Below, piece by piece: positions 1 through 20,300 of a DNA stretch of 64,000 nt (position 1 is its first letter; every line of letters begins with the position of its first letter). The notes beneath the pieces are model-generated. The model ran no database searches. It saw only the letters and a program-made list of their open reading frames with translations, and was not told where the DNA came from. This DNA comes from Tetrahymena thermophila SB210. Lineage: Eukaryota > Ciliophora > Oligohymenophorea > Hymenostomatida > Tetrahymenidae. A program made the translations under genes and the position numbers. Location of the stretch: assembly GCF_000189635.1 (NCBI RefSeq), contig NW_002476381.1, positions 248,001 through 312,000 of the forward strand. The letters run 5' to 3'.

Positions 1-3000
1 AATAATACTTGCTCTACTACTTGTAATATAAATAATGGGTATTATATAAATGGAACCAACTGCTTGTAATGTAATTCAAATTGCTTAACATGTAATGGAC
101 CTAATTCAAATAATTGCCTTTCATGCCCTTCTGGTTAATATTTATTTTAGAATAATACATGTTCTTCTATTTGTAATACTAGTAATGGATATTATATAAC
201 AAATTAATAATGCTTTCTATGCGATATATCTTGCTAAACATGTAATGGACCAACTTCAAAAAACTGTTAATCATGTCCTTCTGGATACTTTTTATATGCC
301 GATAAATCTTGCTAACTAAGCTGTAATACTAGTTTAGGATATTACTTACAAGGTAATAACTGTCTTGTTTGTGATTCTTCATGCTAGTCTTGTTCAGGAC
401 CCTTAACTACTAACTGCTTAACTTGCTTTACAGGAAATTTTTTGTATGCTGATAAAACATGCAAACCTTGTAATATAAATAATAGTTACTTTATTAGCTA
501 AAATTAATGTATATAATGCAGTTCATCATGTTAAACATGCAACGGAGCATTATAAACACAATGCTTAACATGCAAATCTGGTCTTTATCTCTATCCAGAT
601 AATTCTTGTTAATAATGCAGTATTTTTAATTAATAATTTTTAGATTCTTAACAAATATGCAGAAACTGTAACCCTTCTTGCTTAACATGTAATGGTACAG
701 GTTCTAACTAGTGTTTGAGCTGTCCAACTGGATAGAATCTATATCCTGATTAAAGCTGTAAAGTATGCAATATTTAAAATAAGTAATATATAGACAATTA
801 AGGTATATGTAGATAATGTGATCTTTCTTGTTAAACATGTAATGGATAGTAATCAACCTAGTGTACAAGCTGTCCAACAGGAACCAATCTATATCCTGAT
901 GGCAGCTGTAAAATTTGTAATACTTCTAATTATTAATACTTAGATACTTAAAATATATGCAGATCTTGCGATCCTTCTTGTTTAACGTGCAATGGTCCTA
1001 CATTTACTTAATGCTTAACATGCTCAAGTGGAAAAAATTTATTTCCAAACAATAGTTGCAATATATGTGATATAAATAATAAATACTATTTAGACAATAC
1101 ATTAATTTGTAGATCTTGTGATTCTACTTGCTTAACTTGTAATGGATAAACTCCTTAGTCATGTACAAGCTGTCCTACAGGCACTAATTTATATCCTGAC
1201 AATAGCTGTTAAATATGCAATATTACGAATAAATAATACTTAGACTACTCTAATATTTGCAGATCTTGTGATCATACTTGTTAAACGTGTAATAATTTTT
1301 CACCTAAATCTTGCCTAACTTGCCCATTAGGGACTTTCTTACATTCAGATTAAAGTTGTAATACTTGTGACACAGCAAGCTAATTTTATTTAGACAGTTA
1401 ATAAATATGTAGATAATGTGATCCTTCTTGTTAGACTTGCAATGGACTATCATCTAATTAATGCTTAACATGCCCTTAAGGAACTAATTTATATCCAGAC
1501 AATAGCTGTAAATTTTGTGACACTTCTAAGAAATATTATTTGGATAGTTCTAATGTCTGTTAATAATGTGACTCTTCTTGTTAGACTTGCAATGGTTCAA
1601 CTTCAAATTCATGCTTGAGTTGTTCTTCCAAACCTCAGGGTAAGTTATCAAATTAATATAACTTATAAATTGTTAAATAGGTTTATTAAAAATTTGTTAA
1701 AAATGTTTTTAAAAAAGTGTTAAAAAGTAGCCCTCCAAGGAAAATACTTGGAAGGCGAAAAAATAGTAGGCAGAGAGGTTTTTTTTGCCTACTGATCCTA
1801 AAAAGCCCCGATTGTAAATTCTCTTGGAAGTGCTATATATAAATTTAGAATTCTAATTCATTTTTCTAATCTTCTTAATTTTAGCTTTTTATATTAGATA
1901 CATAATTAAAATAGTTAATATTAACCTATTTTTATAAACATTAAAGGTGTTTAACTCTATTTATATCCTGATAACTCTTGTAATACTTGTAATACAACAA
2001 ATAAATAGTACCTAGATGCTTTAAATATATGTAGATAATGTGATTAAACATGTCTAACCTGTAATGGTCCTTCTGCTACTTAGTGTTTATCCTGCCCATA
2101 AGGTACATATTTATATCCTGATTTTAGCTGTAAAGTTTGTAATACTCAAAATTAGTATTATTTAGATCTTCAGTAGATTTGTAGAAAATGCCATACTTCA
2201 TGCTTTACTTGCAGTGGATCTTCTTCTAATTAATGTTTAAGCTGTCCGTTAGGAACTAACTTATATCCTGATAATAGTTGCTAGGTTTGTTAAACAAATA
2301 ATTAATAATTTTTAGATTCATCAAATATTTGTAGAAAATGCAATTCTTCTTGCTTAACTTGTAATGGTTTGTAGTCTAATTAGTGTTTAAGTTGTCCAAA
2401 TGGGACAAATTTATTCCCTGATAATACTTGTTAATTTTGTAGTTTAAATAATAAATAATATCTAGATATGTCTTAAATTTGTAGATCTTGCGATTCAACT
2501 TGTTAAACATGCACAGGACCTGCTAAAAATCAATGTTCCAGTTGCCCTTCTGGAACAAATTTATTTTAAGATAATACCTGCTCGCTATGTAACATAAACA
2601 ACTCATTTTACATAGACTCAAACTCTATTTGTAAACCATGTGATTCTTCATGTAAAACATGTAATGGATCTTTACCTACTTAGTGTATATAATGTCCTAG
2701 TGGAAAATATTTATATCCAGACAACAGTTGCTAAGTATGCAATACAAATAATCTTTAATTCTTAGATTAAAATAATATTTGCAGGTCTTGTGATCTTACA
2801 TGCTAAACTTGTAATGGGTCAACACCAAATTCTTGTTTAACATGTCCTGTAGGATCTAACTTATACCCTGATTTTAGCTGTAAGGGTTGTAATACAAATA
2901 AATAACAGTTCTTAGACTAAAATTAGGTTTGCAGAAATTGTGATCCTTCATGTTAAACGTGCAATGGATAGTTAGCTACTTAATGCTTAAGTTGCCCTTC

Positions 3001-6000
3001 AGGTACTAATTTATATCCTGATAACAGTTGCAAAGTTTGTAATTTAAGCAAATAATAATTTTTGGACTCAAATTAAATATGTAGATCTTGTGATCTTTCT
3101 TGCAATACTTGCTCTGGATAAACAACATAGTAATGTTTAACTTGTAATTTAGGAAATAATTTGTATCCAGATAATAGTTGTAAATTTTGTGATACTAGTA
3201 ACAAATAATATTTAGACTAAAATTAAATATGCAGATCTTGTGATCCTTCTTGCCAGACATGTAATGGATCTTCAGCTAATTAATGCTTAAGCTGCCCATC
3301 TGGAAAAAATTTATATCCAGACTTTTCATGCAGAGTATGTAATGTTAATAATAATATGTAATATCTAGATTAAAACAATATATGCAGAAGCTGTGACTCT
3401 TCTTGCTTAACTTGTAATGGATCTACTCCATAATCATGCTTAAGTTGCCCATCAGGTAATAAATTTGAAAAAAATGATTTTAATATATTTTTCATTTTAA
3501 AATATAATATTTATTTGTTATTGTTTTTAATAATAAAAATCTAAATTTTTATTAACAAAGAAAATTTTTAGGATAAAAAGCAAAAAATAAAAAATTTAAA
3601 ATTCGCTTAAGGAAAGATAATTTTAATTGAAAAAATACTAAAAAATTTTACCATAAAAACAAATGCTAAAATAATTATTTTAAATTTAAAAGGTACAAAT
3701 TTATTTCCTGATAACTCATGCAAAGTTTGTGATATAACTAAGTAGGTTTATTTAGATTAATCAAATATTTGTAGAAATTGTGACCATAGCTGTTAAACAT
3801 GTAATGGACCTTCTAAGAATTAGTGTCTGACATGTCTTACAGGAACCTACCTCTATCCAGATAATTCCTGTTAATAATGTTAAACTAATAATAAATAATA
3901 TTTAGATAGCTCTAATATTTGCAGGTAATGCGATGCTTCGTGCCTGACTTGTAATGGACCTAATCCCACTTCATGCGTTACATGTCCGAATAATAATTCA
4001 CTTTTCCCAGATTTTAGCTGTAGATTTTGTAACATAAACAAGTAATTTTATTTAGATTCTAATAATATTTGTAGATAATGTGATAATACATGTTTAACAT
4101 GTTCAGGACCTTAAAATACTCAATGCTTAAGTTGTCCGATTGGATAAAACCTATATCCAAACAACTCATGTAATAATTGCAATATTTAGAATTAACAGTT
4201 TATTGATTCTAATAAAATCTGTTAAGTCTGTGATACTAGTTGTTAAACATGTAAAGGGCCAAATAATACTGATTGTTTAACATGTATTACAGGAAAATAT
4301 TTTTATCCTGATAAAACTTGTAATGTATGTAACACAAATAATAAATTTTATCTTGATAGTAATCAAATTTGTCAATCATGTGACAGTTCATGTAAAACAT
4401 GCAACGGTTCAAATAAAAATTCCTGTTTATCTTGCCCCTAAGGAACAACACTTTATCCTGATAATTCCTGTTAATTTTGTGATATTTCTAATCAATATTA
4501 TATAGATTCAAAGAATATTTGCTAAAAATGCAACAATAGTTGCCAAACCTGTTCTGGATAAACCGATAAATAATGCTTAAGCTGTCCTGCTAATACTTAT
4601 TTATATCCAGATAATTCTTGTAATTCATGCAACACTTCAAATCGGTATTTTGTAGACACCAATTCAGTATGTTAAAAATGTGATACCTCATGTCTTACTT
4701 GTGATGGATTACTTAAAACTAACTGTACTTCCTGCTAAAACAATTTTTATTTAGATACTGATAGAAGTTGTAAATCATGTGATTCAACATGTTTAACTTG
4801 TAATGGTTCTGGTAAAAATAGTTGCTTGACTTGCCCAAGTGGTTAAAATATTTTCAAGGATAAATCTTGCAATATCTGTTAAATTAATAATAATTACTTT
4901 ATAGATGGCTCATAAGTTTGTTAATAATGCCATCCTTCTTGCTTAACTTGCAATGGATTGCTTTAAAATAATTGCCTATCTTGTCAAGACGGGTTTTATT
5001 TAAATTCCACAAAATAATGCTTGCCATGTGACTCCTCATGCTCAACTTGTAATGGCCCTAGTCCATTATAATGCTTAAGTTGTAAATAAGGTTGGAATTT
5101 TTATCCAGATAAACTCTGTAAATATTGTGATTTATCAAATAAGTATTTCCTAGATTATTAAAATGTATGCTAATAATGTTCATCTAATTGTTAAACTTGT
5201 AAAGGACCCCTAACAACTGACTGTTTAAAGAATGTAAGTGTTGTTGAATGCCCAGATCAATTTTATGCAGATTCTAATAATAATTGTTAGACATGTGGAA
5301 ATAATTGTAAACACTGTCTAGATAAATAAACATGTACAGAGTGTATTGAAAATTATAGCTTTAAGAATAGTAATAATAAAGAATGCACAATTTGCTAAGC
5401 AGATGAATACAATGATGAAAATAATACATGCCAAAAGTGCAAAATTTTAAATTGCGAAACATGTTAAAGTAAAGATATTTGCTAAACTTGTGGAATAGGT
5501 TATTTTAATAAATAAACATATTGTGATTAGGATTAAAGATTTTACCATTATACTTGCTCCTATTCAACTTAGGAATAATGTGAATAAGAACTAAAATAAA
5601 TTACTATAGCAGGCATTATTATGCAGTCTACTCAAATTGCTTCATTAGGAGTACAAACTGTCAATACATTATTGTTTGCATAAGGATCATAATTTACTTA
5701 CTCATTATAAATATAACAATTAATAGGAAATACAAAATTTTCAGATAAATTTAAATAATTAAGTTTAGGCTCAACTTTTATTGATCTAAATTATTAAATG
5801 AATATTTTAAGTGTTATACCTAGTCCATTAGGTTCAAACGACTCTTAAAATTCTACCTAAACATAACCGAGTAGTAATTTATAAAGTTAGAGAATACTTT
5901 TTGAAGACAACGTTTCATCTAGTGATTTAAGATTAATTTAATCAATAGATTTAAGTAAACTCTTTTTAAGTGGTGCCCTTATTAATATCATTATTACTGG

Positions 6001-7010
6001 TATTTTTATCGTCATTTTGGTAATTTGTAAATTGCTAAGCAAAAGATATGAATATTTTAGTGATATTAATGAGAAAAAGTATTCTTATATAATCAAGCTT
6101 TAGCTTTTGTTTTCAAACTACATCCTAATTTCTATTTTTAAAGCATTTAAGAACATAGATTTTTCTACAACACTTTAAATAGCTAGCTTCGCTTTATAAG
6201 TATTATATCTGATATGTTATCTTTTATTCTTAATATTTTTTTATTTCTAAATTCGAAAATTTGATAAAAAAATGAATATGGAATCATTTAATAAATACTT
6301 TATTCTCATAGATAATGTAAATATTGACATTCCTTTTGGAAAATATTTTTGGTTCTTTTTTGAAATAAGAAAAATATTAAATATAGCATTTACTTTTTTG
6401 ATTCCTTCTGTAATTTGTTCTCTAGTTTTAGTGCTATCTTTGAATTTAATATTTTTGATTTACATGATTTATTATAAGCCAATCATATCTTTGAATGAAT
6501 AGAGATATTATTATATATTAGAATTCTTATAGTTAGCTATTAACATAAATATAATTTTAGTTTACAGCTTTTATGATGTAAGATTAGTATGGTGTACAGT
6601 AACCACAATAGGAATACTTTTTTTAGTGATATTAATATATTCGATCTATATATTATATAATATCTTGATAATTAAGTATTGCAAAAAAAGATTTATTGTA
6701 TCTAAGAATTCATACTATGAAGAAGGAATTAGATAGAAACCATTCTAATACATTATTGATAAAAATTAAATGAGAATCAAAGTCAGGTCAGGAATATTAA
6801 ATAAATAAGAGAAATCATTAAGTTTTTCCTCAAATGTAGAGTAAGAAGCTTATTTATTTTATAATTTTTTTTTTTAATTTAATTTTAAAATATTCTAGAA
6901 ATGATTCAAGGATAGAGTAAATAGACAATATACACTAACTCTAGGTTTAATGGAATATAAATCCAATATATTTTAGAAATGTTGCATTGAGTGAATAAAA
7001 AAAATAATGA
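1..7010 (+). CDS. Giant cysteine-rich repeat membrane protein, 3' part (gene A)
   Basis: The gene is already open at base 1, so its 5' end lies outside the window. Exons are 1-1639, 1947-3455, 3693-6840 and 6899-7010. They join in one frame of 2136 codons ending in TGA (7008-7010). TAA and TAG are glutamine. Up to about 5560 the protein is a run of irregular 45-50-residue units rich in CxxC pairs, of the type CxxxCxTCNG...CLxCPxGxxLxPDNSC, resembling furin-like or growth-factor-receptor cysteine repeats and protozoan variant surface proteins. Then follow a Ser/Asn/Gln-rich stretch and about five to seven hydrophobic segments (about 5960-6690), then a basic tail. I infer a large extracellular region anchored by a multi-pass C-terminus at the cell surface. 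Ligand and role are unknown. Gene B is a paralog with the same final architecture. Compared with B, gene A lacks a block of repeats and one intron just before the conserved segment at about 5250. Confidence 0.85.
1730..1793 (+). other. Two GC-rich hairpins inside intron 1 of gene A
   Basis: The 307-bp intron 1640-1946 contains a 10-bp stem with one mismatch (1730-1739 with 1747-1756, loop of 7) and an 8-bp perfect stem AGTAGGCA/TGCCTACT (1765-1772 with 1786-1793). A further copy of CTTGGAAG at about 1823-1830 could pair with the first 5' arm instead. The GC content stands out from every other intron here. The intron at the same position in gene B (22775-23032) has no such element. It could be an intron-hosted small RNA, a mobile-element end, or chance. 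No known RNA family is recognised. Confidence 0.4.
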
Positions 7011-8803
7011 TAAAATATTTTATATATTTTTTACTTGTCTTTTAAGTTTGAATTAATTTGTTTTGATAAAAGAATTTTTGTAATTATTAGATAGAAAAAT
7101 TTTAATTAAAAGATTTTTGCTAAGTTTTACAAAAATTAAAAAACTTCTCTTGATACTTTTATACCTTTAATCTTTTTCTTTATTTAACATTTTAAGGTGA
7201 GTTTTGTAGAGTTTAATTATTATATGTAGCAGAATTAATATTGAAAATATTATTTTTTGATTTAAGCTTTAATTTTAAAAATCTTTAACACAAATGACAT
7301 ATAAATGAGGTTTCAAAGTTATATATGACAGCCATTTTTTATTTTACCTAATCAGTTCTTTTATAGATTTTTAAGAAAGAGCTTCCTATAGATTATTATA
7401 CATTATTATTACTATAGAATTAATCTTATACATATTAAATAATTTCTTTTTTGAAATCTTTTTTTATTTTTCCAAACTAAATCTTTTAGAATTGTGCATA
7501 ATCCTTCTATCAGATTAAGATCAAGGAGTTTTAATAGGCCATTATAAATTAGAGATATTTTTATGGTCTAGAAAATTTATTAGGTGTGACTCCATATGAT
7601 GTTGTACTAAATATTGTTTAAAAAAATAGTCTGCTTCTAGCAAATTATTTTCTAATTTATCTACATACTTTTACTAATTTAAGACTTCATTTAATCTCTA
7701 AACATCTAGTCCTGAATTGTTATCAATAATTCCCCAAAATAAACCTATATATTTAAGTGGTTCGCTCTAATTTTTAGAACATTTCTCCTGTAATATCTCT
7801 TTTATCCTTAACCCTTCATACCTACTTTCAATTCATCTATGCAGAGATATAGGATTCATCTGTACATCATTTTTTTAAAAAGAAAAGTAATTAAAAAATT
7901 ATTAAGATAAAAAATATTAAATTTAAAATTAATGATTTCACTATAAATTACTTAAATTATTTATATTTTACTAAGTATAAAATGTAAATAAATTTTGAAT
8001 CTTTTCTATATTTTTAAACAATTTAACTTGCATAAAATAGAATTTTAATTTATATTCTTATGTTTCTTTCAATTTAATATATATTAATAAAGCCATAAAA
8101 TAGGAAGGAAGATAAATAACTAATTTACTTTTCAAATATTAAGTAATTCCACATAGAGGTAAGTATTATAAAATCTATTAATTTTTCTATTTTATTTCAA
8201 ATGATTTTAAAATATAGATTTTATGATTACTTAATTATAAAAGATAAATAAAAACCTAAAAAAAATAATTGTCTATATTATTTTTATGAAAATAAGTATT
8301 TCATTTTAAGTTTATATTAATTCAAATGTAGAAAATTGATTAATTAATTAGTGTAACCAAAATCAAAAATAAATTAATGTTTAGATTTTCAGAAAGAAAG
8401 ATAAATAAAAGAAAATATATATAATCTATATATTTTTCTTTTCTAATTTTGATTTAAAAATGTATCAAATTTATTAAGATTAAATAAACTTATATTATGG
8501 TTTAATTAGCTGATTATCAATAAATAAAAAGTTCTAGACACTACAAAGGGAATTATTAGAAAAAACAAATGATAAAATGAAAAGTGGATATATCAAAACC
8601 TACTAAATATATATTTATAAGTTTAAATTGAGGAAGATCATAATATATTTAATATTTAATTAATAAGCTCTCAAAACTAAAAAAATAATATATCAAATAT
8701 AGCTTTTAAAAACTGGAAAGACATTTAATAATTAATTGATTTCTTCAATCTAAATACTAAAGCTACTTATCATTTTATTTTAATAAAATAATTAAGTTTA
8801 TTA
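7011..8803. other. Intergenic spacer with a transposase relic
   Basis: AT-rich spacer between gene A and the ABC transporter. Apart from the Tc1/mariner relic at 7440-7850 I see no coding signal. A short open stretch from an ATG at about 8496 ends quickly at a TGA and does not join the transporter frame without an invented intron. Confidence 0.5.
7440..7850 (-). mobile_element. Degenerate Tc1/mariner transposase fragment
   Basis: On the minus strand, with TAA/TAG as Gln, the sequence reads FWGII (about 7725-7745), a KYVDKLENNLL segment, QHHMESHLINFL (about 7580-7620), QWPIKTP, and then, after a one-base insertion that creates a TGA, DLNLIEGLCTILKDLVWKNK (about 7455-7525). These are the conserved stations of the Tc1/mariner DDE domain: the FWG core, then QDNxPxH, then WPxxSPDLNPIENLW. 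The second catalytic aspartate appears replaced (QHH instead of QDN) and the proline after DLN is leucine. There is at least one frameshift, and no terminal inverted repeats were recognised. It is a dead fragment, not an active transposon. Confidence 0.65.
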
Positions 8804-14653
<5,850 letters not shown>

Positions 14654-17313
14654 CATCTATATATATATTGTATTAATAAATTTTTTTATACCTGTTATTT
14701 TTTATAATCATTTTTTACTCATCATAAACAAACCTAGCATACCCTTTTAAAATTTTTTAGATAAATTTTAGGAAAAAAATAAAAATTATAGTAAACAAAA
14801 TAACTATTAATCTTTGATAATAAATTTATCATTTTAAATTAAATAAAATTCTAAAAATATATTTTATCTTATTACTAATTCTAAAAACCAGATAGGTAAA
14901 ATTGAGATATTGTTATTTTCTTTAAGATGAATAATTTACTGATGAAATCGGATTTTATTAGATATATTTTGTAATACTTTAGCACATAAATAATTATGTT
15001 AATTTTAGTATGAAGTATCTTATGAGTAAAAATAATATTAATATTAAAAATTTTGATGGAATTATAACTAGAATGTATATCTAATTAAAATATAATTTCG
15101 TTTTAATATCCTAGTAAGGACTCCATTTTGAAATATGTATTTGTAATCTAATTTATATATAAAAATACAAAAAATTCATAAAATCCATGAATTTTTTGGT
15201 AATTAAATTAGATATTTTGACTGTAAACATCTAAATCGAACAATTAATTAATTTGAATATATATCATTCCTTTAATTTAAATAAGATCAATAAAAGAAAT
15301 AATCTGTCATAGATAAGTAAAATTGTCTAAATGATGACTTAATTTTTTTATTGCATATCACTAATAATATTATTAATTAATTTATTAGTGTAAGATTGCA
15401 AAAGAAGAAACTAATCATTAATTACAAGGTAACTTTTTTTATTCAATATATTTCAAATATATTTTGCAAAATCTAAAAATTTCACTATCTTTATATTTAT
15501 AATTATAAATCGCATAAAAAATATTGTAAATATTTGCGTGATTACATTTAGTGAAAGAATTTAATTGTAAAAAATTGGGTATTAATAAACATCTATTTTC
15601 ATGATCCTTTATTAATAAATTAGTAAATTAATTAATTTTTTGCCAGACCTGATCTGGTAAATTATTTAACTAAATAAACTCGATTTCTTATTTTTTTTTT
15701 TCGTAATGAGCTAATTTATTCTTGTAGTATGTTTTTAATTTCAATTTTATATGAAAATGCATAATTGCTTATTTTAGCAAATGTTTTTTTATAAAATTTT
15801 GAAAAAAAATTTAGAATAAACTTATACAAATTAGTAAATAAATAATTCCAAAATTAAGGAATATTTTTAAGTTGAATTAATAATCTGTAAGCTAAAATAT
15901 TTGAACAAATAAAGCAAATTATCAATTAATTTCAATAGAATAAAGTTAAATTCAAATACAAAGAATTAGATACACTTTTTTCATGTAATCAATAAAAAAA
16001 ATAAATTGGTTATTTATATTACAAGTAAGCAAATACAAATAATTTTTTCTCAAATTGATTATCAAATGAGTAAAAAAATTTCAAATCTTATTAAGTTAAA
16101 TAATTTTAAATTTATTAATTATGCTATTGTAAAAAAATCGCTTGTATTTAATTTATATTTTAAGTGAAATTGCTTAAAAAATGTTAAATTGTATGAATAT
16201 TATCAAGGAAGAACAATTAATTAATCGTAGAAAATAATATCAACATGAAAGCTTGATTCAGAATCTTACTTGTTTTAATTGATCAACTCCTGGATTTTAT
16301 TTATTATTTTACCTTACATAATTTCTAACTAAATTAAATTATATTTGTAAAAAATTCTGGTAAAATAAAATTCTAACTATTACTGAACACAATTACAATA
16401 ATTCTATTATTTGTTAAGAAAATTTTTTACTTTTAATCATAAATAAATCAATCTTAAGATTATCACAAAATCTTAATAAATAAAAGACATAGTGAAGTTA
16501 ATAAAATGTATTAAAGGCCTAATTTATTATTATACTTGATTTATTATTTTATCAAAAGAGTAAATTTTTTAAAGAAATTTAATTAATTTATAAAAATATA
16601 GATTTCCTAATGAATAGATTAATTGATGATTAAAAATGATCTCAATAATTTCTTTAATTTGTGGTTAACTTTTGTTATTAATCTAATTATTTTTTTTACA
16701 AATTTAAAAGCTTGATTAATGCAAAATTAACAAAAAAATTATGATTCCTTGAATCAAAATATAGAGTTACCCTTTTTGCTTGAAAGAAATTTTTAATTAT
16801 AATAATTAATTGATAAAAAAATTGAATACAGACGACATACTCTAGTAAAATGGCCTAATTTCAACTAAAATCATAAATAAGTATGTTAAAAATATTTATT
16901 TAAAAAGATTATTAACATATTTTTCTAAATTAATAGTATTTTTGTATATAATATCATATTCGTTTGTTCACACACTAAGAAGCGATGGAATTAAGTTGCA
17001 TAAGTAAATGCCATTTTTTTAGAACTAAATTATTTTTATCACAATTTTTGAAATATTTTAATCGCTTATCTTGTAATAGAAATTTAAGACTAATATTCCA
17101 GCTTTTTATAACAAAAAAATGTGATAAATAAAAAAGTATAAGCTTAAATATGAAATAAGAATAGTTTTTTTTTTTTTGAAGTAACAATTTTTTCTAGAAA
17201 TTGGATTGAATTAAATGTTATATATCTTAAATTGAATTTCATTTGAGAAATAATCAAATAAATTTTTCATCTTAATATTTTTAAACATAGAAAAGTTATT
17301 TAAATATAATACA
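14654..17313. other. Intergenic spacer; right part duplicated at 60.3-62.0 kb
   Basis: No gene is seen in this 2.6-kb AT-rich stretch. Open frames are short and of random composition. From about 15540 rightwards the sequence matches 60340-61960 with many small changes, for example the shared TTTTTTGCCAGA block near 15638 and 60430 and the ATTTTATTTTTACA block near 17512 and 61887. So the 5' flank of gene B exists twice in the window. Confidence 0.6.
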
Positions 17314-20300
17314 ATGGAGATCAAATATTAAAATTTTCTTTTTTATAAACTAAAAATTTTTAAAATTAAAAGAACATGCAATATTACCGAATTCTATTTT
17401 TCAAACAAATAAAGATGTAGGATGTAATTTGATACATATTTTATATAATAAATAACTTAATGCATCTACTTTAGTTAAAATAAAAAATTAAAAGCCCTTT
17501 AAAATAACTCATTTTATTTTTACATCCTACATACTTTAAGCAATTTGGTTTAATTTTTTAATTAAAAAAATTTCATATAATAATAAATTCTATATATTAT
17601 TAGAAAAGAAAATCAAAGAAATCTTGGTCTTTTTTGTGGCAATAACTGTAATTGTATTCTTGGTGGATGTAGTTCTTGTATAGGTAGCAATTATTATATG
17701 AGTGGCGGAGATTGTTATCTTTGCGATACATCGTGTTCAACTTGTAATGGAGGATCCTCAACTAATTGTTTGACTTGTCCTACTGGTAAATATTTATTTG
17801 CCAATAAATCATGCAATACTTGTAATGTGAGCAATGGATACTATATAAATGGAACATAGTGTATTGCTTGCGATCCCTCATGTTAAACTTGTAATGGATC
17901 ATCTGCAACAAATTGTTTGACCTGTTCTTCTAGTAAATATTTAACTGCAAATAATTAATGTATTGCTTGCGATACCTCATGCTCAACTTGTAATGGAGGT
18001 TCATCAACAAATTGTTTGACTTGCCCTTCTGGTAAGTATTTATTTGCCAATAAATCATGCAACACTTGTAATATAAGCAATGGTTATTATATTAGTGGAA
18101 TTTAGTGTATTCCTTGTGATCCATCATGCTCAACTTGTAATGGATCATCTGCAACAAATTGTTTAACTTGTCCTTCTGGCAAATATTTGTTTGCAAATTA
18201 CTCATGTAATGTTTGTAATACTAGTAGTGGATTTTATATAAGTGGAATTTAGTGTATTTCTTGCGATCCTTCATGTGCCACTTGTAATGGATCATCTTCA
18301 ACTAGTTGCCTAACATGTCCTTCAAGCAAATATTTATTTGCAAACAACTCATGTAATATTTGTAATACTACTAGTGGTTTTTATATAAGTGGAATTCAGT
18401 GTATTGCTTGTGATTCTACATGTACTACATGCAACGGATAATCTCCAACAAATTGCTTGACTTGTCCTTCTGGTAAATATTTATTTGCAAATAACTCATG
18501 CAATGTTTGTAATACGACTAACGGTTTTTATATAAGTGGAATTTAGTGTATTCCTTGTGACACTTCATGTGCTACTTGTAATGGATCATCTGCAACAAAT
18601 TGTTTGACTTGTCCTTCTGGTAAATATTTATTTGCAAATAACTCATGTAATGTTTGTAATACTAGTAGTGGCTTTTATATAAGTGGAATTTAGTGTATTG
18701 TTTGTGATCCTTCATGTGCTACTTGTAATGGATCTTCCACAACAAAATGTTTGACTTGTCCTTCTGGTAAATATTTATTTGCAAACAACTCATGTAATGT
18801 TTGTAATACTACTAGCGGTTTTTATATAAATGGAATTTAGTGTATTTCTTGTGATCCTTCATGTGCTACTTGTAATGGACCATCTGCGACAAATTGTATG
18901 ACTTGTCCTTCTGGCAAATATTTATTTGCAAACAACTCATGTAATGTTTGTAATACTACTAGCGGTTTTTATATAAATGGAATTTAGTGTATTGCTTGCG
19001 ATCCTTCATGTGCTACTTGTAATGGATCATCTCCAACAAATTGTTTGACTTGTCCTTCTGGTAAATATCTATTTGCAAATAACTCATGTAATATTTGTAA
19101 TACTACTAGCGGTTTTTATATAAATGGAATTTAGTGTATTTCTTGTGATCCTTCATGTGCTACTTGTAATGGACCATCTGCGACAAATTGTATGACTTGT
19201 CCTTCTGGCAAATATTTATTTGCAAACAACTCATGTAATGTTTGTAATACTACTAGCGGTTTTTATATAAATGGAATTTAGTGTATTGCTTGCGATCCTT
19301 CATGTGCTACTTGTAATGGATCATCTGCAACAAATTGTATGACTTGTCCTAATGGCAAATATTTATTTACAAATAACTCTTGTGATAATTGTAATACTAG
19401 TAATGGCTATTATATTAGCGGAATTTAGTGTATTGCTTGTGATCCTTCATGTGCTACTTGTAATGGACCATCTGCAACAAATTGTATGACTTGTCCTTCT
19501 GGCAAATATTTATTTGCAAACAACTCATGTAATGTTTGTAATACTACTAGCGGTTTTTATATAAATGGAATTTAGTGTATTGCTTGTGATCCTTCATGTG
19601 CTACTTGTAATGGATCATCTGCAACAAATTGTTTGACTTGTCCTTCTGGTAAATATCTATTTGCAAATAACTCATGTAATGTTTGTAATACTATTAGTGG
19701 CTTTTATATAAGTGGAATATCGTGTATTTCTTGTGATCCTTCATGTGCTACTTGTAATGGACCATCTGCGACAAATTGTATGACTTGTCCTTCTGGCAAA
19801 TATTTATTTGCAAACAACTCATGTAATGTTTGTAATACTACTAGCGGTTTTTTAATAAATGGAATTTAGTGTATTGCTTGCCATCCTTCATGTGCTACTT
19901 GTAATGGATCATCTGCAACAAATTGTATGACTTGTCCTAATGGCAAATATTTATTTACTAATAACTCTTGTGATATTTGTAATACTAGCAATGGCTATTA
20001 TATTAGCGGAATTTAGTGCATTTCTTGCGATCCCTCATGCTAAACTTGCAATGGATCATCTAAAACTAATTGTTTGACTTGCCCTTCTGGTAAATATTTA
20101 TTTGCAAATAACTCATGTAATATTTGTAATACTAGTAATGGTTATTATATAAGTGGAATATAGTGTATTTCTTGTGATCCTTCATGTGCTACTTGTAATG
20201 GACCATCTGCGACAAATTGTATGACTTGTCCTAATGGCAAATATTTATTTACAAATAACTCTTGTGATAATTGTAATACTAGTAATGGCTATTATATTAG

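Noticed and set aside
6272..6502. Short standard-code frames in the membrane regions of genes A and B (also 28361-28819)
   Set aside because: They are pieces of the longer coding frames, cut by in-frame TAA/TAG that encode Gln.
17167..17187. Short minus-strand open frame at 16975-17187
   Set aside because: Random composition, no start context, lies in a flank that is duplicated and decays as non-coding.
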